Shown: piece by piece, positions 29,321-37,750 of the stretch
Layout: every line of letters begins with the position of its first letter
Position numbering within the stretch: the first letter of the stretch is position 1
From: Chlamydiales bacterium
Lineage (GTDB): Bacteria; Chlamydiota; Chlamydiia; Chlamydiales; JAJFMA01
NCBI GenBank assembly: GCA_030679955.1
Contig: JAUXSF010000016.1
Location: 1 to 45,317 of the forward strand
Direction of reading: 5' to 3'
DNA length: 45,317 nucleotides
Position numbers and translations under genes: made by a program
Notes under the pieces: model-generated
Database searches by the model: none
Told to the model about the DNA's origin: nothing
The model's input: only the letters and a program-made list of their open reading frames with translations

Positions 29321-29899
29321 TTAAGGAATCGTAGCCGGTGAGGGAAGGTCTGCAAGGCTTTTTAATCCAAAATGCTCGAGGAATTGGTGTGTAACTGCAT
29401 ATAGCGTGGGACGTCCAGGCGTTTCCAGCTTGCCGACCGCCTCGACCAATTGCCTTTCTAGTAGGCTCTGCAGCACGCCTGAGCTATCGACACCGCGCAA
29501 CGCTTCGATCTGTGGGCGGGTAATAGGCTGGCGATATGCGACGATAGCCAAAACTTCAGTAGCTGCTTGAGAGAGCTTTTCAGGCCTTTTATTTCCAAAA
29601 AGCTGATCTACATACGACCCAAACTCTTTTCGGGTTCGTAAAGCATATCCTTCGGCAATTTCAACAATTTCAAAAGCGCGTTGCTGTGACTCATATTCAA
29701 TTTGTAGTTCTTGAATGAGCGTGAGCAGTTCGCGAGGTGTAAAAGGGTGAACTTGCTCCACAATATGGCGAATTTTGGCGAACGGCAAAGGTGTGTTGCT
29801 GGCGAAGAGTAACGCCTCCACAACTCGTTTCGCTTCTAGGCGAGCGGAAAACATGAGGCTGTGTCGCTCCAGTAGCAAGCTTCTTACATCTTCACTCAT
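29321..29899 (-). CDS. scpB: Segregation and condensation protein B
   Basis: A winged-helix kleisin-interacting (Kite) subunit of the SMC-ScpAB condensin, which binds ScpA and helps compact and segregate the chromosome. The 192-residue protein has the family blocks VVEALLFASNTPLPFAKI, LSQAATEVLAIVAYRQPITR, PQIEALRGVDSSGVLQSL and GRPTLYAVTHQFLEHFGL. It overlaps the scpA stop by 8 bp, so the pair is translationally coupled. It converges with the helical paralog B, 10 bp away. Confidence 0.95.
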   Translation of the reverse strand: MSEDVRSLLLERHSLMFSARLEAKRVVEALLFASNTPLPFAKIRHIVEQVHPFTPRELLTLIQELQIEYESQQRAFEIVEIAEGYALRTRKEFGSYVDQLFGNKRPEKLSQAATEVLAIVAYRQPITRPQIEALRGVDSSGVLQSLLERQLVEAVGKLETPGRPTLYAVTHQFLEHFGLKSLADLPSPATIP

Positions 29900-30647
29900 T
29901 ATCAGACTCCGGCATGAGTTCTATGATCCAAACGCGATCGGTGCTGGTTTCCCTCGCCACGGCAGCTTCGCCACCCTTCAACAGTTCCAAGAGAGCCAGA
30001 AACGTCGTTATTAGCTCCATCCTGCCTCGATCAGCTGGAAAGGCGTCTTCCAACGCAATTCTGTGATTTTCACGCAGGCTGTGGCGCAGAAAGATGAGTT
30101 TATCGCTAACCTTCCACTCTTCATCCTGAATAATGTGCGCCTTCATCTGAGCCGCAGATTGAAGTACCTTGCGGAATAGACCTGCTAAGTCGTCGAGGTT
30201 AAGATGTTCGATGCCAGATTTAGGTGGCGTGGGTTCTTTTTCAAAAGGAACCAACCCTCTAGAGAAATGACCGTACTGCTCTTCTTCTTTGCGGGTTAAA
30301 GCCTTTGCTAGCGACTTGACCTGACAATATTCGATCAGGAGGTGTAAAACCTCTAGGCCCGCCTGTTGTTCAGCCTCATCAGCTTCATCTCCCCAGGCTT
30401 GCCTGGGCAGCAGGCTGCGGCTTTTCAACAGCATTAATGCAGACATCGTGCCAACAAATTCGGCTCCAACTTCCAGCGTCTGGGGCATAGGAGCCGTTAA
30501 AACTGTAAAAAATTGTTCCGCTACCGCGCATAGGGTGATGTCGCGGATGTCGATCTCCTTCTTAAGGATCAACTGATAAAGGCACTCTAAGGGACCCTGA
30601 TAGTTGTCCAAGGAACAGTGGATCTGGCGCAAGGTGGAAACAAGCAT
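29892..30647 (-). CDS. scpA: Segregation and condensation protein A (kleisin)
   Basis: The kleisin subunit that bridges the SMC heads in SMC-ScpAB. The 251-residue protein begins with the ScpA block NYQGPLECLYQLILKKEIDI then RDITLCAVAEQF, continues EFVGTMSALMLLKSRSLLP, and ends in the C-terminal winged-helix region (ITTFLALLELLKGGEAAV). It lies upstream of scpB with an 8-bp overlap. CATGGTAGTC occurs 32-42 bp upstream of its ATG (30679-30689), resembling the box upstream of the four cassette genes at 40-44 kb. Confidence 0.94.
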   Translation of the reverse strand: MLVSTLRQIHCSLDNYQGPLECLYQLILKKEIDIRDITLCAVAEQFFTVLTAPMPQTLEVGAEFVGTMSALMLLKSRSLLPRQAWGDEADEAEQQAGLEVLHLLIEYCQVKSLAKALTRKEEEQYGHFSRGLVPFEKEPTPPKSGIEHLNLDDLAGLFRKVLQSAAQMKAHIIQDEEWKVSDKLIFLRHSLRENHRIALEDAFPADRGRMELITTFLALLELLKGGEAAVARETSTDRVWIIELMPESDNE

Positions 30648-30704
30648 AGGGTTAATTCATACCATAAGCACATTTTGTCGACTACCATGAATTTGGTAAT
30701 GCTA

Positions 30705-30733
30705 TTGTAATAACTTTTTTAAATTGATATAAT
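30705..30733 (+). promoter_or_regulatory. Predicted promoter of the tail-specific protease gene
   Basis: TTGTAA at 30705-30710, a 17-base spacer and a perfect TATAAT at 30728-30733. It leaves a leader of about 100 bases before the ATG at 30843. Confidence 0.65.
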
Positions 30734-30842
30734 TATAGTAGTAACTAACTTTGTTCCAAACGATTAATAGCATGTGGATAATATGGAGTTGGCACGAAAT
30801 TCGCTTACCAGTGGCCATACAACAAGACTCAAGGAGTTCGCT

Positions 30843-32882
30843 ATGTATTTCCGACGGGTCACCACTATACTGGCCACAGTGCTCATCATAATGATACCCG
30901 CCGAGGGCCAGGCGGAATCACATTCCCTAAAAACGAATGAAATCAAGGGGATCATGGCGGAGATGCTCGGACAGCATATCGACCGTCCATCCGTAACCCC
31001 ACAGACTTATTCCGATGCAGTCCGTCATTACATAGAACAAGGTGACTACTACCACCTGTACTTGTTGGAAAGTGAGGCACGCCCATGGTTACGTATGGAC
31101 ATGGCCGCAGCTGCTGAGGGAGTAAACAGCTATCAAAATGGCGACTATACTGTGTTCTCCAAAGTAAACCAATTGCTGGAGAATGGAATTTACCGTTCCC
31201 GTCAGCTTCGCAAATTCGATCCCCAAGTCACAGCGGGTCTGTTTAAAGAAGCCGCTAAGCGTATGAAGGAAAACTCCTCTTGGGTGGCAGATACCAATGG
31301 GTTTGCAAGCAATGAAGCTGCTTTGGAACAACGCTTGAAAGATAACTTTGTCGAATACGTAATCAGCCAAATGAGCAGCTTTGGAATTGACAAGGTTTTG
31401 GCTAATCAGGACATCATAGCTTCTAAGTACGAGCATTCAATGCGCCACTTTGAACGAGAGTACTTGTTTGGTGGAAACGATCCTACGCCACCTGTCGACC
31501 AAGAAAACTTCTTTGCTACACACGTCTTGAAAGCTTTGGCTAAGAGTTTAGATGCTCATAGCTCCTTCTTTGATGACACTGAAGCTGAAGATATGAAGAT
31601 GCGTCTAGAAAAAGGCTTTATGGGAACCGGTGTAGTTATCAGCGAAGTAATCGATGGGTTTGTAATCTCTGATATGCTGACAGATAGCCCAGCAATGCGT
31701 GGGGGTCAGATCAAGATTAATGACCGTTTAGAAAAAGTGAACGGAAGAGTGATCTTAGGCATGAGTTTAGATGAGGTTGGGCAACTTCTACGCAGTGTGA
31801 AAGATGGGAATTCCATGGTAATTTCCATATCTCGCATGGTTGACGGTCAGACCCAGTCTTCCGATGTTACACTCGTACCTGAAATGTTGGTCGTGGATAA
31901 AGGAAGGGTAGATTCAAGCTTTGAGAAGTATGGCGACGGCATTATCGGTCGCATCACTCTTTACTCCTTCTATGAAGGCCCTAAAGGCATTAGTAGCGCT
32001 AGTGACATCGCCAACGCGATTGAGAACCTCAAAAAGCAAGGGAACCTGAAAGGCTTGATCTTAGACCTCCGTGGTAATAGCGGTGGTTACCTTACACAAG
32101 CGGTGAAGGTAGCGGGCCTATTCATCAGCAACGGCGTTGTTGTAATGTCCAAATATAACAACGGGGAAGAGCACTATTATCGCGATGTTGATGGCACAAA
32201 GGCCTATGATGGACCCTTGGTGATCCTCACATCTAAACTTACTGCATCGGCAGCGGAAATTGTTGCTCAAACCCTTCAAGACTATGGTGTCGCGGTTGTT
32301 GTTGGCGATGAGCATACCTATGGCAAGGGTACCATTCAGGCCCAGACCGTAACTGAAGGTAATACTAACACTTACTTCAAAGTTACCGTGGGTAAGTACT
32401 ACACCGTTTCGGGCAACACTACACAAATACGTGGTGTTAGAGCTGATGTACTGCTGCCTGGAGAGTACAGTGAAATGCAGATAGGGGAAAGTTATCTAGA
32501 AACCTCTATCGGCAATGATGTGATCCAAGCGGCTTATACAGATTCGCTACAGGATGTCGAGCCTAGAGCTAGAATGTGGTATACTGAACATTATCTGCCA
32601 ACTTTACAGATTAAGCAGACAAGATGGCAGTCGTTGCTACCTGAAATAAAGCTACGCAGTGCCAAACGCGTACAAAGTGAGCAACAGTATCAACAATTTC
32701 TAAAAGCTCTGACCAACACCAATGAAGCTATCCCGGATATTGGAAGTTTTGATATCGCCGGATACCAATTGCAAGAGGCAACACGAATTGTTGGGGATAT
32801 GATAGAAATCAGCTCTCAGATGGCTGGGGGAAGGGTTGACTCCACAAAAGTCCAGATCGGCGTAAAAGAAAACGAACGATAG
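30843..32882 (+). CDS. tsp: Tail-specific (C-terminal processing) protease, S41 family
   Basis: A periplasmic serine protease that degrades proteins from exposed C-termini; the C. trachomatis relative is CT441. The ATG at 30843 is chosen: AAGGAG lies 6 bases upstream and a signal peptide follows (MYFRRVTTILATVLIIMIPA, cut near GQA). An in-frame ATG 23 codons earlier lacks both. In the 679-residue numbering, the N-terminal TSP domain is followed by a PDZ domain near 255-345 (GFMGTGVVIS, SPAMRGGQIKINDRL), the S41 block LILDLRGNSGGYLTQA, catalytic S469 in LTASAAEIV, D480 11 residues later and K495 in TYGKGT, then a C-terminal DUF3340-like part. All catalytic residues are present. It is close to the str operon, as in Chlamydia. 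Confidence 0.95.
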   Translation: MYFRRVTTILATVLIIMIPAEGQAESHSLKTNEIKGIMAEMLGQHIDRPSVTPQTYSDAVRHYIEQGDYYHLYLLESEARPWLRMDMAAAAEGVNSYQNGDYTVFSKVNQLLENGIYRSRQLRKFDPQVTAGLFKEAAKRMKENSSWVADTNGFASNEAALEQRLKDNFVEYVISQMSSFGIDKVLANQDIIASKYEHSMRHFEREYLFGGNDPTPPVDQENFFATHVLKALAKSLDAHSSFFDDTEAEDMKMRLEKGFMGTGVVISEVIDGFVISDMLTDSPAMRGGQIKINDRLEKVNGRVILGMSLDEVGQLLRSVKDGNSMVISISRMVDGQTQSSDVTLVPEMLVVDKGRVDSSFEKYGDGIIGRITLYSFYEGPKGISSASDIANAIENLKKQGNLKGLILDLRGNSGGYLTQAVKVAGLFISNGVVVMSKYNNGEEHYYRDVDGTKAYDGPLVILTSKLTASAAEIVAQTLQDYGVAVVVGDEHTYGKGTIQAQTVTEGNTNTYFKVTVGKYYTVSGNTTQIRGVRADVLLPGEYSEMQIGESYLETSIGNDVIQAAYTDSLQDVEPRARMWYTEHYLPTLQIKQTRWQSLLPEIKLRSAKRVQSEQQYQQFLKALTNTNEAIPDIGSFDIAGYQLQEATRIVGDMIEISSQMAGGRVDSTKVQIGVKENER

Positions 32883-32904
32883 GTAAATTACTCATTGCAA
32901 AAAT

Positions 32905-32936
32905 GGCCTCGGTATTCTATCTTACTAGGGTACTGA

Positions 32937-32940
<4 letters not shown>
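32905..32940 (+). terminator. Hairpin between tsp and tRNA-Phe, overlapping the tRNA 5' end
   Basis: GGCCTCGGTA (32905-32914) pairs with TACTGAGGCC (32931-32940) with one G-T wobble and a 16-base loop. The last four bases are the first four of the tRNA acceptor stem. It may end tsp transcription or act in tRNA processing; there is no T-run. Confidence 0.5.
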
Positions 32941-33009
<69 letters not shown>

Positions 33010-33134
33010 CTTCTTTTTTTCTCCCCCTCATCTAAAGTTTTAAACGACGAAAAAGACCAAAACGACTTAAAAACGTTTGTGATCGTCATTTTGATAAAAC
33101 CAATTTTTAGGTCGATGACATTACGAAAGCACTG

Positions 33135-33140
33135 TATACT
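33135..33140 (+). promoter_or_regulatory. Possible -10 element of the transporter gene
   Basis: TATACT lies 37 bases upstream of the transporter ATG. The matching -35 (TCGATG at 17 bases) is poor, so this is tentative. Confidence 0.35.
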
Positions 33141-33177
33141 CTCTGACGTTGCGGGATCCATTATCATCGGAATATGA

Positions 33178-34566
33178 ATGAAGTCTTTGACATTGCCAGT
33201 GCGACGGGGAGAGTGGCGATTATTCGCTACCATGTTTTCTGTCGTCTGCTTAATTCATCTAAATTTTTGGATCTTGCGGAGCGTCCGGAATACTCTCGCC
33301 GTAGCCGATCGAGGGGGCGCGGCTGAACTAATTCCTTTTTTTGAACTTTGGGGCGCCCTGCCAGCCTCTATCATTTTGACCTGGATACTCTCGCGCCTTT
33401 TACGACGACTCTCTTATCAGACAGTTTTTTATGTGGTGACTGCCGCTTTTCTACTATTTTTTGCGACTTATGCTATTTGGCTCTACCCGTATTCTCAAAG
33501 TCTTCCGGTCGTAACCCTAGCTGGTTGGGGACCGCATACGATGAAGGATCACTGGGTTCCGGCAAGCTTTTATGTTATGAGTGAGCTTTGGAAGGTAGCC
33601 CTACTATCGCTGCTCTTTTGGGGATACGCTAATAGATGTCTACCGATGTCCCAAGCCAAACGTTTTTATGCACCACTTCTTCTTGGTGGCAGCGTAGCGG
33701 CACTTATCGCAGGTCCCCTAACTATGTTCTGCACCTCCTATGGAGCTACTTGGCAGCAGTCCATGCAAGCCCTGCTTGCGGTCGTTGTTGTGTCCGGTAT
33801 CGGCCTAATGGTTGCTTTTACATACCTCTACCGCCTGGTCGATACGCAAACTTCAACCGACCCTCTAGAACATACATCTTCTCTCTCCGATAGCTTTAGG
33901 GCTGTCATTTCCACTCCTTACCTCGGCTGGCTAGCTGTCATCGTTTTTGCTGACTATTTGGCATACTCGATGTCGGAAGTCGTCTTTTTAGGAGTCCTAA
34001 AGGAGTACTGCAAAGATCCTACGGTCTACTGCCATTTCATGGGTTCTTTGACCTTCTGGAGCGGTCTTCTAACCGCCATAAGCGCCATTTGGATAGCGCC
34101 AAAGTTACTGGAGAACTATCGTTGGAGCGTTCCGGCTTTAGTGACACCATTGATTTTTTTGGGTATGTCGGGAATTTTCTTCTTCATCGTCTGTATGCGC
34201 GACCAATCTTGGTTAGCGGCTTCATGGATGCCACTAGCCGTTGCTGTGGGGAGTATTAAACACTGCCTACTGCGTGCCTCCAAGTTTACACTATTCGATA
34301 CTACCCGCGAACTTGGCTATATTCCGCTCTCTAGGGAAAATCAAATGCACGGAAAGCTAGTGATTGATGGTATTGGCTGCCGGGTGGGTCGTGGGCTCTC
34401 TTCCGTAATGAATATGGGGCTGATATCGATCGGTGGTGGCTTTATCGCAGGTGCCCCCTATGCTGGCAGCATCGCGTTAGCATTCACCCTTGTGTGGATA
34501 GCGGCTGTAAGGGCCTTCGGCGACCTATTTGAAAAGAACTCAGTCGCAGGTAAAGCGGAAGCTTGA
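33178..34566 (+). CDS. NTT/TLC-family nucleotide transporter
   Basis: An inner-membrane transporter related to the ATP/ADP translocases of chlamydiae, rickettsiae and plastids, which take nucleotides or other metabolites from the host. The 462-residue protein has about 10-12 hydrophobic segments and NTT blocks: LNFWILRSVRNTLAVAD, ELIPFFELWGALPASI, FYVMSELWKVALLSLLFWGY and LLGGSVAALIAGPL. It is shorter than typical Npt1 (about 528) and its blocks are diverged, so the substrate may not be ATP/ADP. The ribosome-binding site is weak. Its 3' end overlaps the opposite-strand secreted-protein gene by 27 bp. Confidence 0.85.
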   Translation: MKSLTLPVRRGEWRLFATMFSVVCLIHLNFWILRSVRNTLAVADRGGAAELIPFFELWGALPASIILTWILSRLLRRLSYQTVFYVVTAAFLLFFATYAIWLYPYSQSLPVVTLAGWGPHTMKDHWVPASFYVMSELWKVALLSLLFWGYANRCLPMSQAKRFYAPLLLGGSVAALIAGPLTMFCTSYGATWQQSMQALLAVVVVSGIGLMVAFTYLYRLVDTQTSTDPLEHTSSLSDSFRAVISTPYLGWLAVIVFADYLAYSMSEVVFLGVLKEYCKDPTVYCHFMGSLTFWSGLLTAISAIWIAPKLLENYRWSVPALVTPLIFLGMSGIFFFIVCMRDQSWLAASWMPLAVAVGSIKHCLLRASKFTLFDTTRELGYIPLSRENQMHGKLVIDGIGCRVGRGLSSVMNMGLISIGGGFIAGAPYAGSIALAFTLVWIAAVRAFGDLFEKNSVAGKAEA

Positions 34567-35067
34567 AGTAATTCGATTAAAAATAGTCTCAAAACGCGAG
34601 TAAGCCGATGGGTCAGCTGTAAAGTTAATGATGTAGACGCGCTGATCAATAATCATCTGATACTGTAATACTTCGCCTTGAACATTGCCACGGGTAATCT
34701 TTGCCCTAAACCACCTTGATGGGACCTTATCTAATAACTCAGAGCCCTCGCCGACAACTTCAAACTTAGTATAGTGTTTCTTAAGGTTTTCAAGGCTCAA
34801 CGGGAAATATTCATCGAGCCCTCGTGGTTCGTCTAAGGTCTCCACCCAAATTTCAACACTCTCAAAAGCCTTGTCTTGCTCATTTTCCGCAGGAGACACC
34901 GCCGAAACGTCATCTTCGTCTGGGATAATAGACCAGCTTTTTGGGAAATCGACAGAGTAGCATCCATCTTTGTTGGTGTATTTCTCAAACTGCAGCTCCT
35001 CGGAATAAGCTGATGTAAGCCAGATAGTACACGTAGTCATCAAAATCAGCGAAAATGCTTTAAGCAT
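34540..35067 (-). CDS. Exported PsbP/DcrB-like protein
   Basis: A 175-residue protein with a signal peptide (MLKAFSLILMTTCTIWLTSA, cut near AYS-EE). The mature part begins YTNKDGCYSVDFPKSWSI and continues with alternating strands (VEIWVETLD, WFRAKITRG, VYIINFTADP, FETIFNRITSSFRF), the pattern of PsbP/DcrB-like alpha-beta-alpha sandwich proteins found in many bacterial envelopes. No catalytic residues are expected for that fold. It converges on the transporter gene and overlaps its last 27 bp. Function unknown. Confidence 0.72.
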   Translation of the reverse strand: MLKAFSLILMTTCTIWLTSAYSEELQFEKYTNKDGCYSVDFPKSWSIIPDEDDVSAVSPAENEQDKAFESVEIWVETLDEPRGLDEYFPLSLENLKKHYTKFEVVGEGSELLDKVPSRWFRAKITRGNVQGEVLQYQMIIDQRVYIINFTADPSAYSRFETIFNRITSSFRFTCD

Positions 35068-35242
35068 CTTATTAAACCGTCTCTTTTATTAATTAACCAA
35101 TACTAACATAAATCATACAATAAAACAAAATTAGTTTAAGATCCTGTAAAGATATGGGTTTTTAACACAAAAACCCCAGAGGCCAAGGCGGCAAGCTCCT
35201 AATCTTTTGAAAGTCTAATCTCACTTCTATATTCTCTTTGTC

Positions 35243-36346
35243 ATGCTCAAGCAAATATTATTTCTTACCTTCTTTCTCTTTGGAACCTTACAAGCAGAGC
35301 TTTCGCTAGAGGAGAAGGTTGGTCAGCTTTTCTTTGGGTTCGTTTATGGGGAGTCGTTGGACGAGTCCTCGAAAGCCTTTCTACAGCGTACCTGCTTAGG
35401 GAATGTTGTCTATTACCGTTGGGCGAATGCTCTGACTTCGCCGGCCCAAGTGCGCGCTCTGTCTGAACAGCTAACAGAAACTATTACTGTTGCCCCACCC
35501 ATTATAGCTGTAGATCAAGAAGGGGGACGCGTCTGCCGCTTGACACACGGATTCACCGCCTTCAATACAAATAGTGTTTTAGGTGCCTTAGAAGATCCAA
35601 GTATAGTTCACAACGCAGGCGTTACTATTGCTAAGGAGTTGGCAGATTGCGGAATCAACATGAATTTTGCACCAGTCGTCGATGTGAATAGTAATCCAGA
35701 TAACCCGGTTATCGGCAGCCGCTCTTACCACAGCGATCCGGACGTAGTAGTCGCTATGGCTCGGCAGTTTATGGCAGGACACAAACAAGCACGCATTTTG
35801 ACTGCCCTAAAACATTTCCCAGGGCATGGTGACACAAATTTGAATTCACACCACAGCCTTCCAGTTATCTCCAAGAGCTTGGAGCAATTAGAGCAGACTG
35901 AATTGTTGCCTTTCAAGGCATTAGCAGGTCAGGTGGACATGATTATGACAGCTCATATTTTGGTGCCGGCGCTGGATCCAAATTCTCCTGCTACCTTTTC
36001 CGCTCCTATTCTGACAGGCTTACTGAGAGGGCAGTGGGGTTATCAAGGGATTGTCATAAGTGATTCATTGGTAATGCGCGCCGCAGCTCCTAACCAGTCA
36101 AATTTTGAAGAAGCGGTTGTCAGTGTTAGCAGAGCCTCTATTAGCGCCTTCAATGCGGGTTGCGACTGCTTAATCATAGGTGCTCTGGAATGGGCAGATT
36201 TTACTGCCCCCCCCCAGCAGAATTTACTTCTCATTGAGCGGGTGATAACATCGTTCACCGAAGCGGTAAGAGCCGGACACATAGACTTAGATCAAGTCGA
36301 GGTATCATATAACCGCGTGATGTCTCTAAAACATAATATCCAATAG
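35243..36346 (+). CDS. nagZ: Exported beta-N-acetylhexosaminidase, GH3 (NagZ-type)
   Basis: Predicted to hydrolyse beta-linked N-acetylglucosamine from peptidoglycan fragments or other chitin-like glycans. The 367-residue protein has a signal peptide (MLKQILFLTFFLFGTLQAEL), so it acts in the periplasm or outside, unlike cytoplasmic E. coli NagZ. GH3 motifs are DQEGGRV (91-97), NFAPVVDVNSNPDNPVIGSR, KHFPGHGDT (190-198, with the NagZ-type His) and the nucleophile D274 in VISDSLVM. A run of nine C (36207-36215) near residue 322 could slip and change the last 46 residues. In a chlamydia with scant peptidoglycan the target could be its own or host glycan. Confidence 0.92.
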   Translation: MLKQILFLTFFLFGTLQAELSLEEKVGQLFFGFVYGESLDESSKAFLQRTCLGNVVYYRWANALTSPAQVRALSEQLTETITVAPPIIAVDQEGGRVCRLTHGFTAFNTNSVLGALEDPSIVHNAGVTIAKELADCGINMNFAPVVDVNSNPDNPVIGSRSYHSDPDVVVAMARQFMAGHKQARILTALKHFPGHGDTNLNSHHSLPVISKSLEQLEQTELLPFKALAGQVDMIMTAHILVPALDPNSPATFSAPILTGLLRGQWGYQGIVISDSLVMRAAAPNQSNFEEAVVSVSRASISAFNAGCDCLIIGALEWADFTAPPQQNLLLIERVITSFTEAVRAGHIDLDQVEVSYNRVMSLKHNIQ

Positions 36347-36355
36347 ACTCTTAGT

Positions 36356-36579
36356 GCCTCTGCGTCTCCTCAATAACAAATTTACTCGAAAAACTTCTCG
36401 CTAATCGCACGAAATAAAAGCGCTGTTTAGAAATTTAAACGCAAAGGCGCAGAGTCGCCAAGAGGCAAAGAAGAACCTTTTTTTGATAAGTTTGCTGCGT
36501 CAATAAATTCTTTGCGTCTCTGCGTCTTCGCGTTGAGTTCCCCTTTTACTCGAAAACTTGTCGCTAATCGCACAAAATA
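36356..36579. repeat. CGCAAAG-type repeat cluster with a direct repeat
   Basis: The 262-bp gap after nagZ holds no gene. Two nearly identical 35-36-base units lie at 36381-36416 and 36545-36579 (TTTACTCGAAAA ... CGCTAATCGCAC), each preceded by a CTCTGCGTCT motif (about 36358-36369 and 36518-36527). Between them an inverted CGCAAAG block occurs at 36434-36474, pairing in part with 36508-36535. The block matches the copy near 151-186. Confidence 0.7.
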
Positions 36580-36608
36580 CTGCAAATATTTCTAATCAAC
36601 CAAGTTAT

Positions 36609-37604
36609 TTATTCACTATCTGGTTGTGCAACGGTTGAGAGGGTTTCTCTACCACTTACGATACGCGCCATACTATGATACTCACCATGTATGAAGCGGC
36701 GCAGATTTTTGCGGAACAACTTCAGAGATGCCTCCTTTAGGTCATAAGGTGCATCGGAGATGCTTGGCGACAGGATCAAGTTGGGAATGTCCCATAGCGG
36801 TGAAGAAAGCGAGGGGACCGGATCTATTGTAGCGTCGATGAGTACCCCACGAAGGTGTTGAGCTGCGGAAAGCGCAGCAAAATCCTCTTCTTTAAAACTT
36901 AGCGGACCACCAATGATGATGAGAATCGTGTCTTCCTCTATCTGAGCTACCATTTCAGGAGAAAGCCATTGTCTAAGATGTGTCCAAGAAGGTGGGCACA
37001 TGCATACGATATCTGCCGCCGGCAGCAGATCCGCCAGCTCCGAATAGCGGAAAAGTTTGTGGCAATCCGCATGAAAAGTAAAGATTTCCTGCACACCCCA
37101 AACCTTTAAACCCATTGCTAAGGCTCGGCGGGCAATTGCTCCTCCAGCGGGGTTTAGACCCACCTGCAGCAAAATACACCCTTCTAGCTTCCATGCGGAC
37201 TGCTCGAAAGTAGGGATTTCAAAAACATTTTGATTGCGAGTTGCCTCGTACCAGCCTAATAAATTTTTTGAAAAGGCTAAAATAGAACCCATGACGAACT
37301 CTGCAACAGCCTCTGAACCTTCGGATATCGTTGCGCTAACAAGGATTGAGCCACGCTCTTCAATTTGAGCCAGACACAACTCCTTTAGACTGGAGATAGG
37401 CACATGGATCCAACGCAACCGAACCGCCAACGTTAGCTCATGGGGGCTAATATGTTCGCCATAAAGAATTTCTGCGCGGGGCCAAACGTCCTCCGGCAAA
37501 GAGCCATCCGGGGCCGCTAAAATGAACTCGCAACCAGGAAATTCTTTAGAAAGACGTAGGACCTCTTTCTCGGCGTAAGGGTCTCGAACTACAATGGTTG
37601 TCAT
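36609..37604 (-). CDS. D-2-hydroxyacid dehydrogenase homolog lacking catalytic residues
   Basis: A 331-residue protein with the whole fold of the D-isomer-specific 2-hydroxyacid dehydrogenases, for example LRWIHVPISS, EGSEAVAEFVMGSILAFSKN and LRGVLIDATIDPVP. Normal enzymes have an Arg in NxARGG, a Glu in DVFxxEP and a His in TPHIG. Here those positions read IIIGGPLS (G232), DATIDP (D261 at most) and SPSIS (S281). The Rossmann GxGxxG is VGLNPAGG (148-155), with an insertion and a lost glycine. Enzyme activity is therefore doubtful; it may bind NAD or a small molecule instead. It lies convergent to nagZ and divergent from rplU. Confidence 0.85.
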   Translation of the reverse strand: MTTIVVRDPYAEKEVLRLSKEFPGCEFILAAPDGSLPEDVWPRAEILYGEHISPHELTLAVRLRWIHVPISSLKELCLAQIEERGSILVSATISEGSEAVAEFVMGSILAFSKNLLGWYEATRNQNVFEIPTFEQSAWKLEGCILLQVGLNPAGGAIARRALAMGLKVWGVQEIFTFHADCHKLFRYSELADLLPAADIVCMCPPSWTHLRQWLSPEMVAQIEEDTILIIIGGPLSFKEEDFAALSAAQHLRGVLIDATIDPVPSLSSPLWDIPNLILSPSISDAPYDLKEASLKLFRKNLRRFIHGEYHSMARIVSGRETLSTVAQPDSE

Positions 37605-37619
37605 GTCTGGACATTTCCT

Positions 37620-37648
37620 TTGATTTCAAAAGCCTCTTTCCTTATACT
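37620..37648 (+). promoter_or_regulatory. Predicted promoter of rplU-rpmA
   Basis: TTGATT at 37620-37625, a 17-base spacer and TATACT at 37643-37648, followed by a leader of about 95 bases to the L21 ATG. A GGAGG-type site (TTGGAGGAATAAAACC) lies just before that ATG. Confidence 0.65.
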
Positions 37649-37750
37649 CCCATTTACTATCGAAGACAAGAATCCGATCGGGGCTGGTATCTGACTGCAG
37701 AAGTTGAGCCTTTTTGCCCAATCGAGTAAGCTTATTGGAGGAATAAAACC

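Noticed and set aside
36356-36579. CRISPR-like appearance of the repeat cluster
   Set aside because: Only two direct units, spacing and inverted copies do not fit a CRISPR array, and no cas gene is present.
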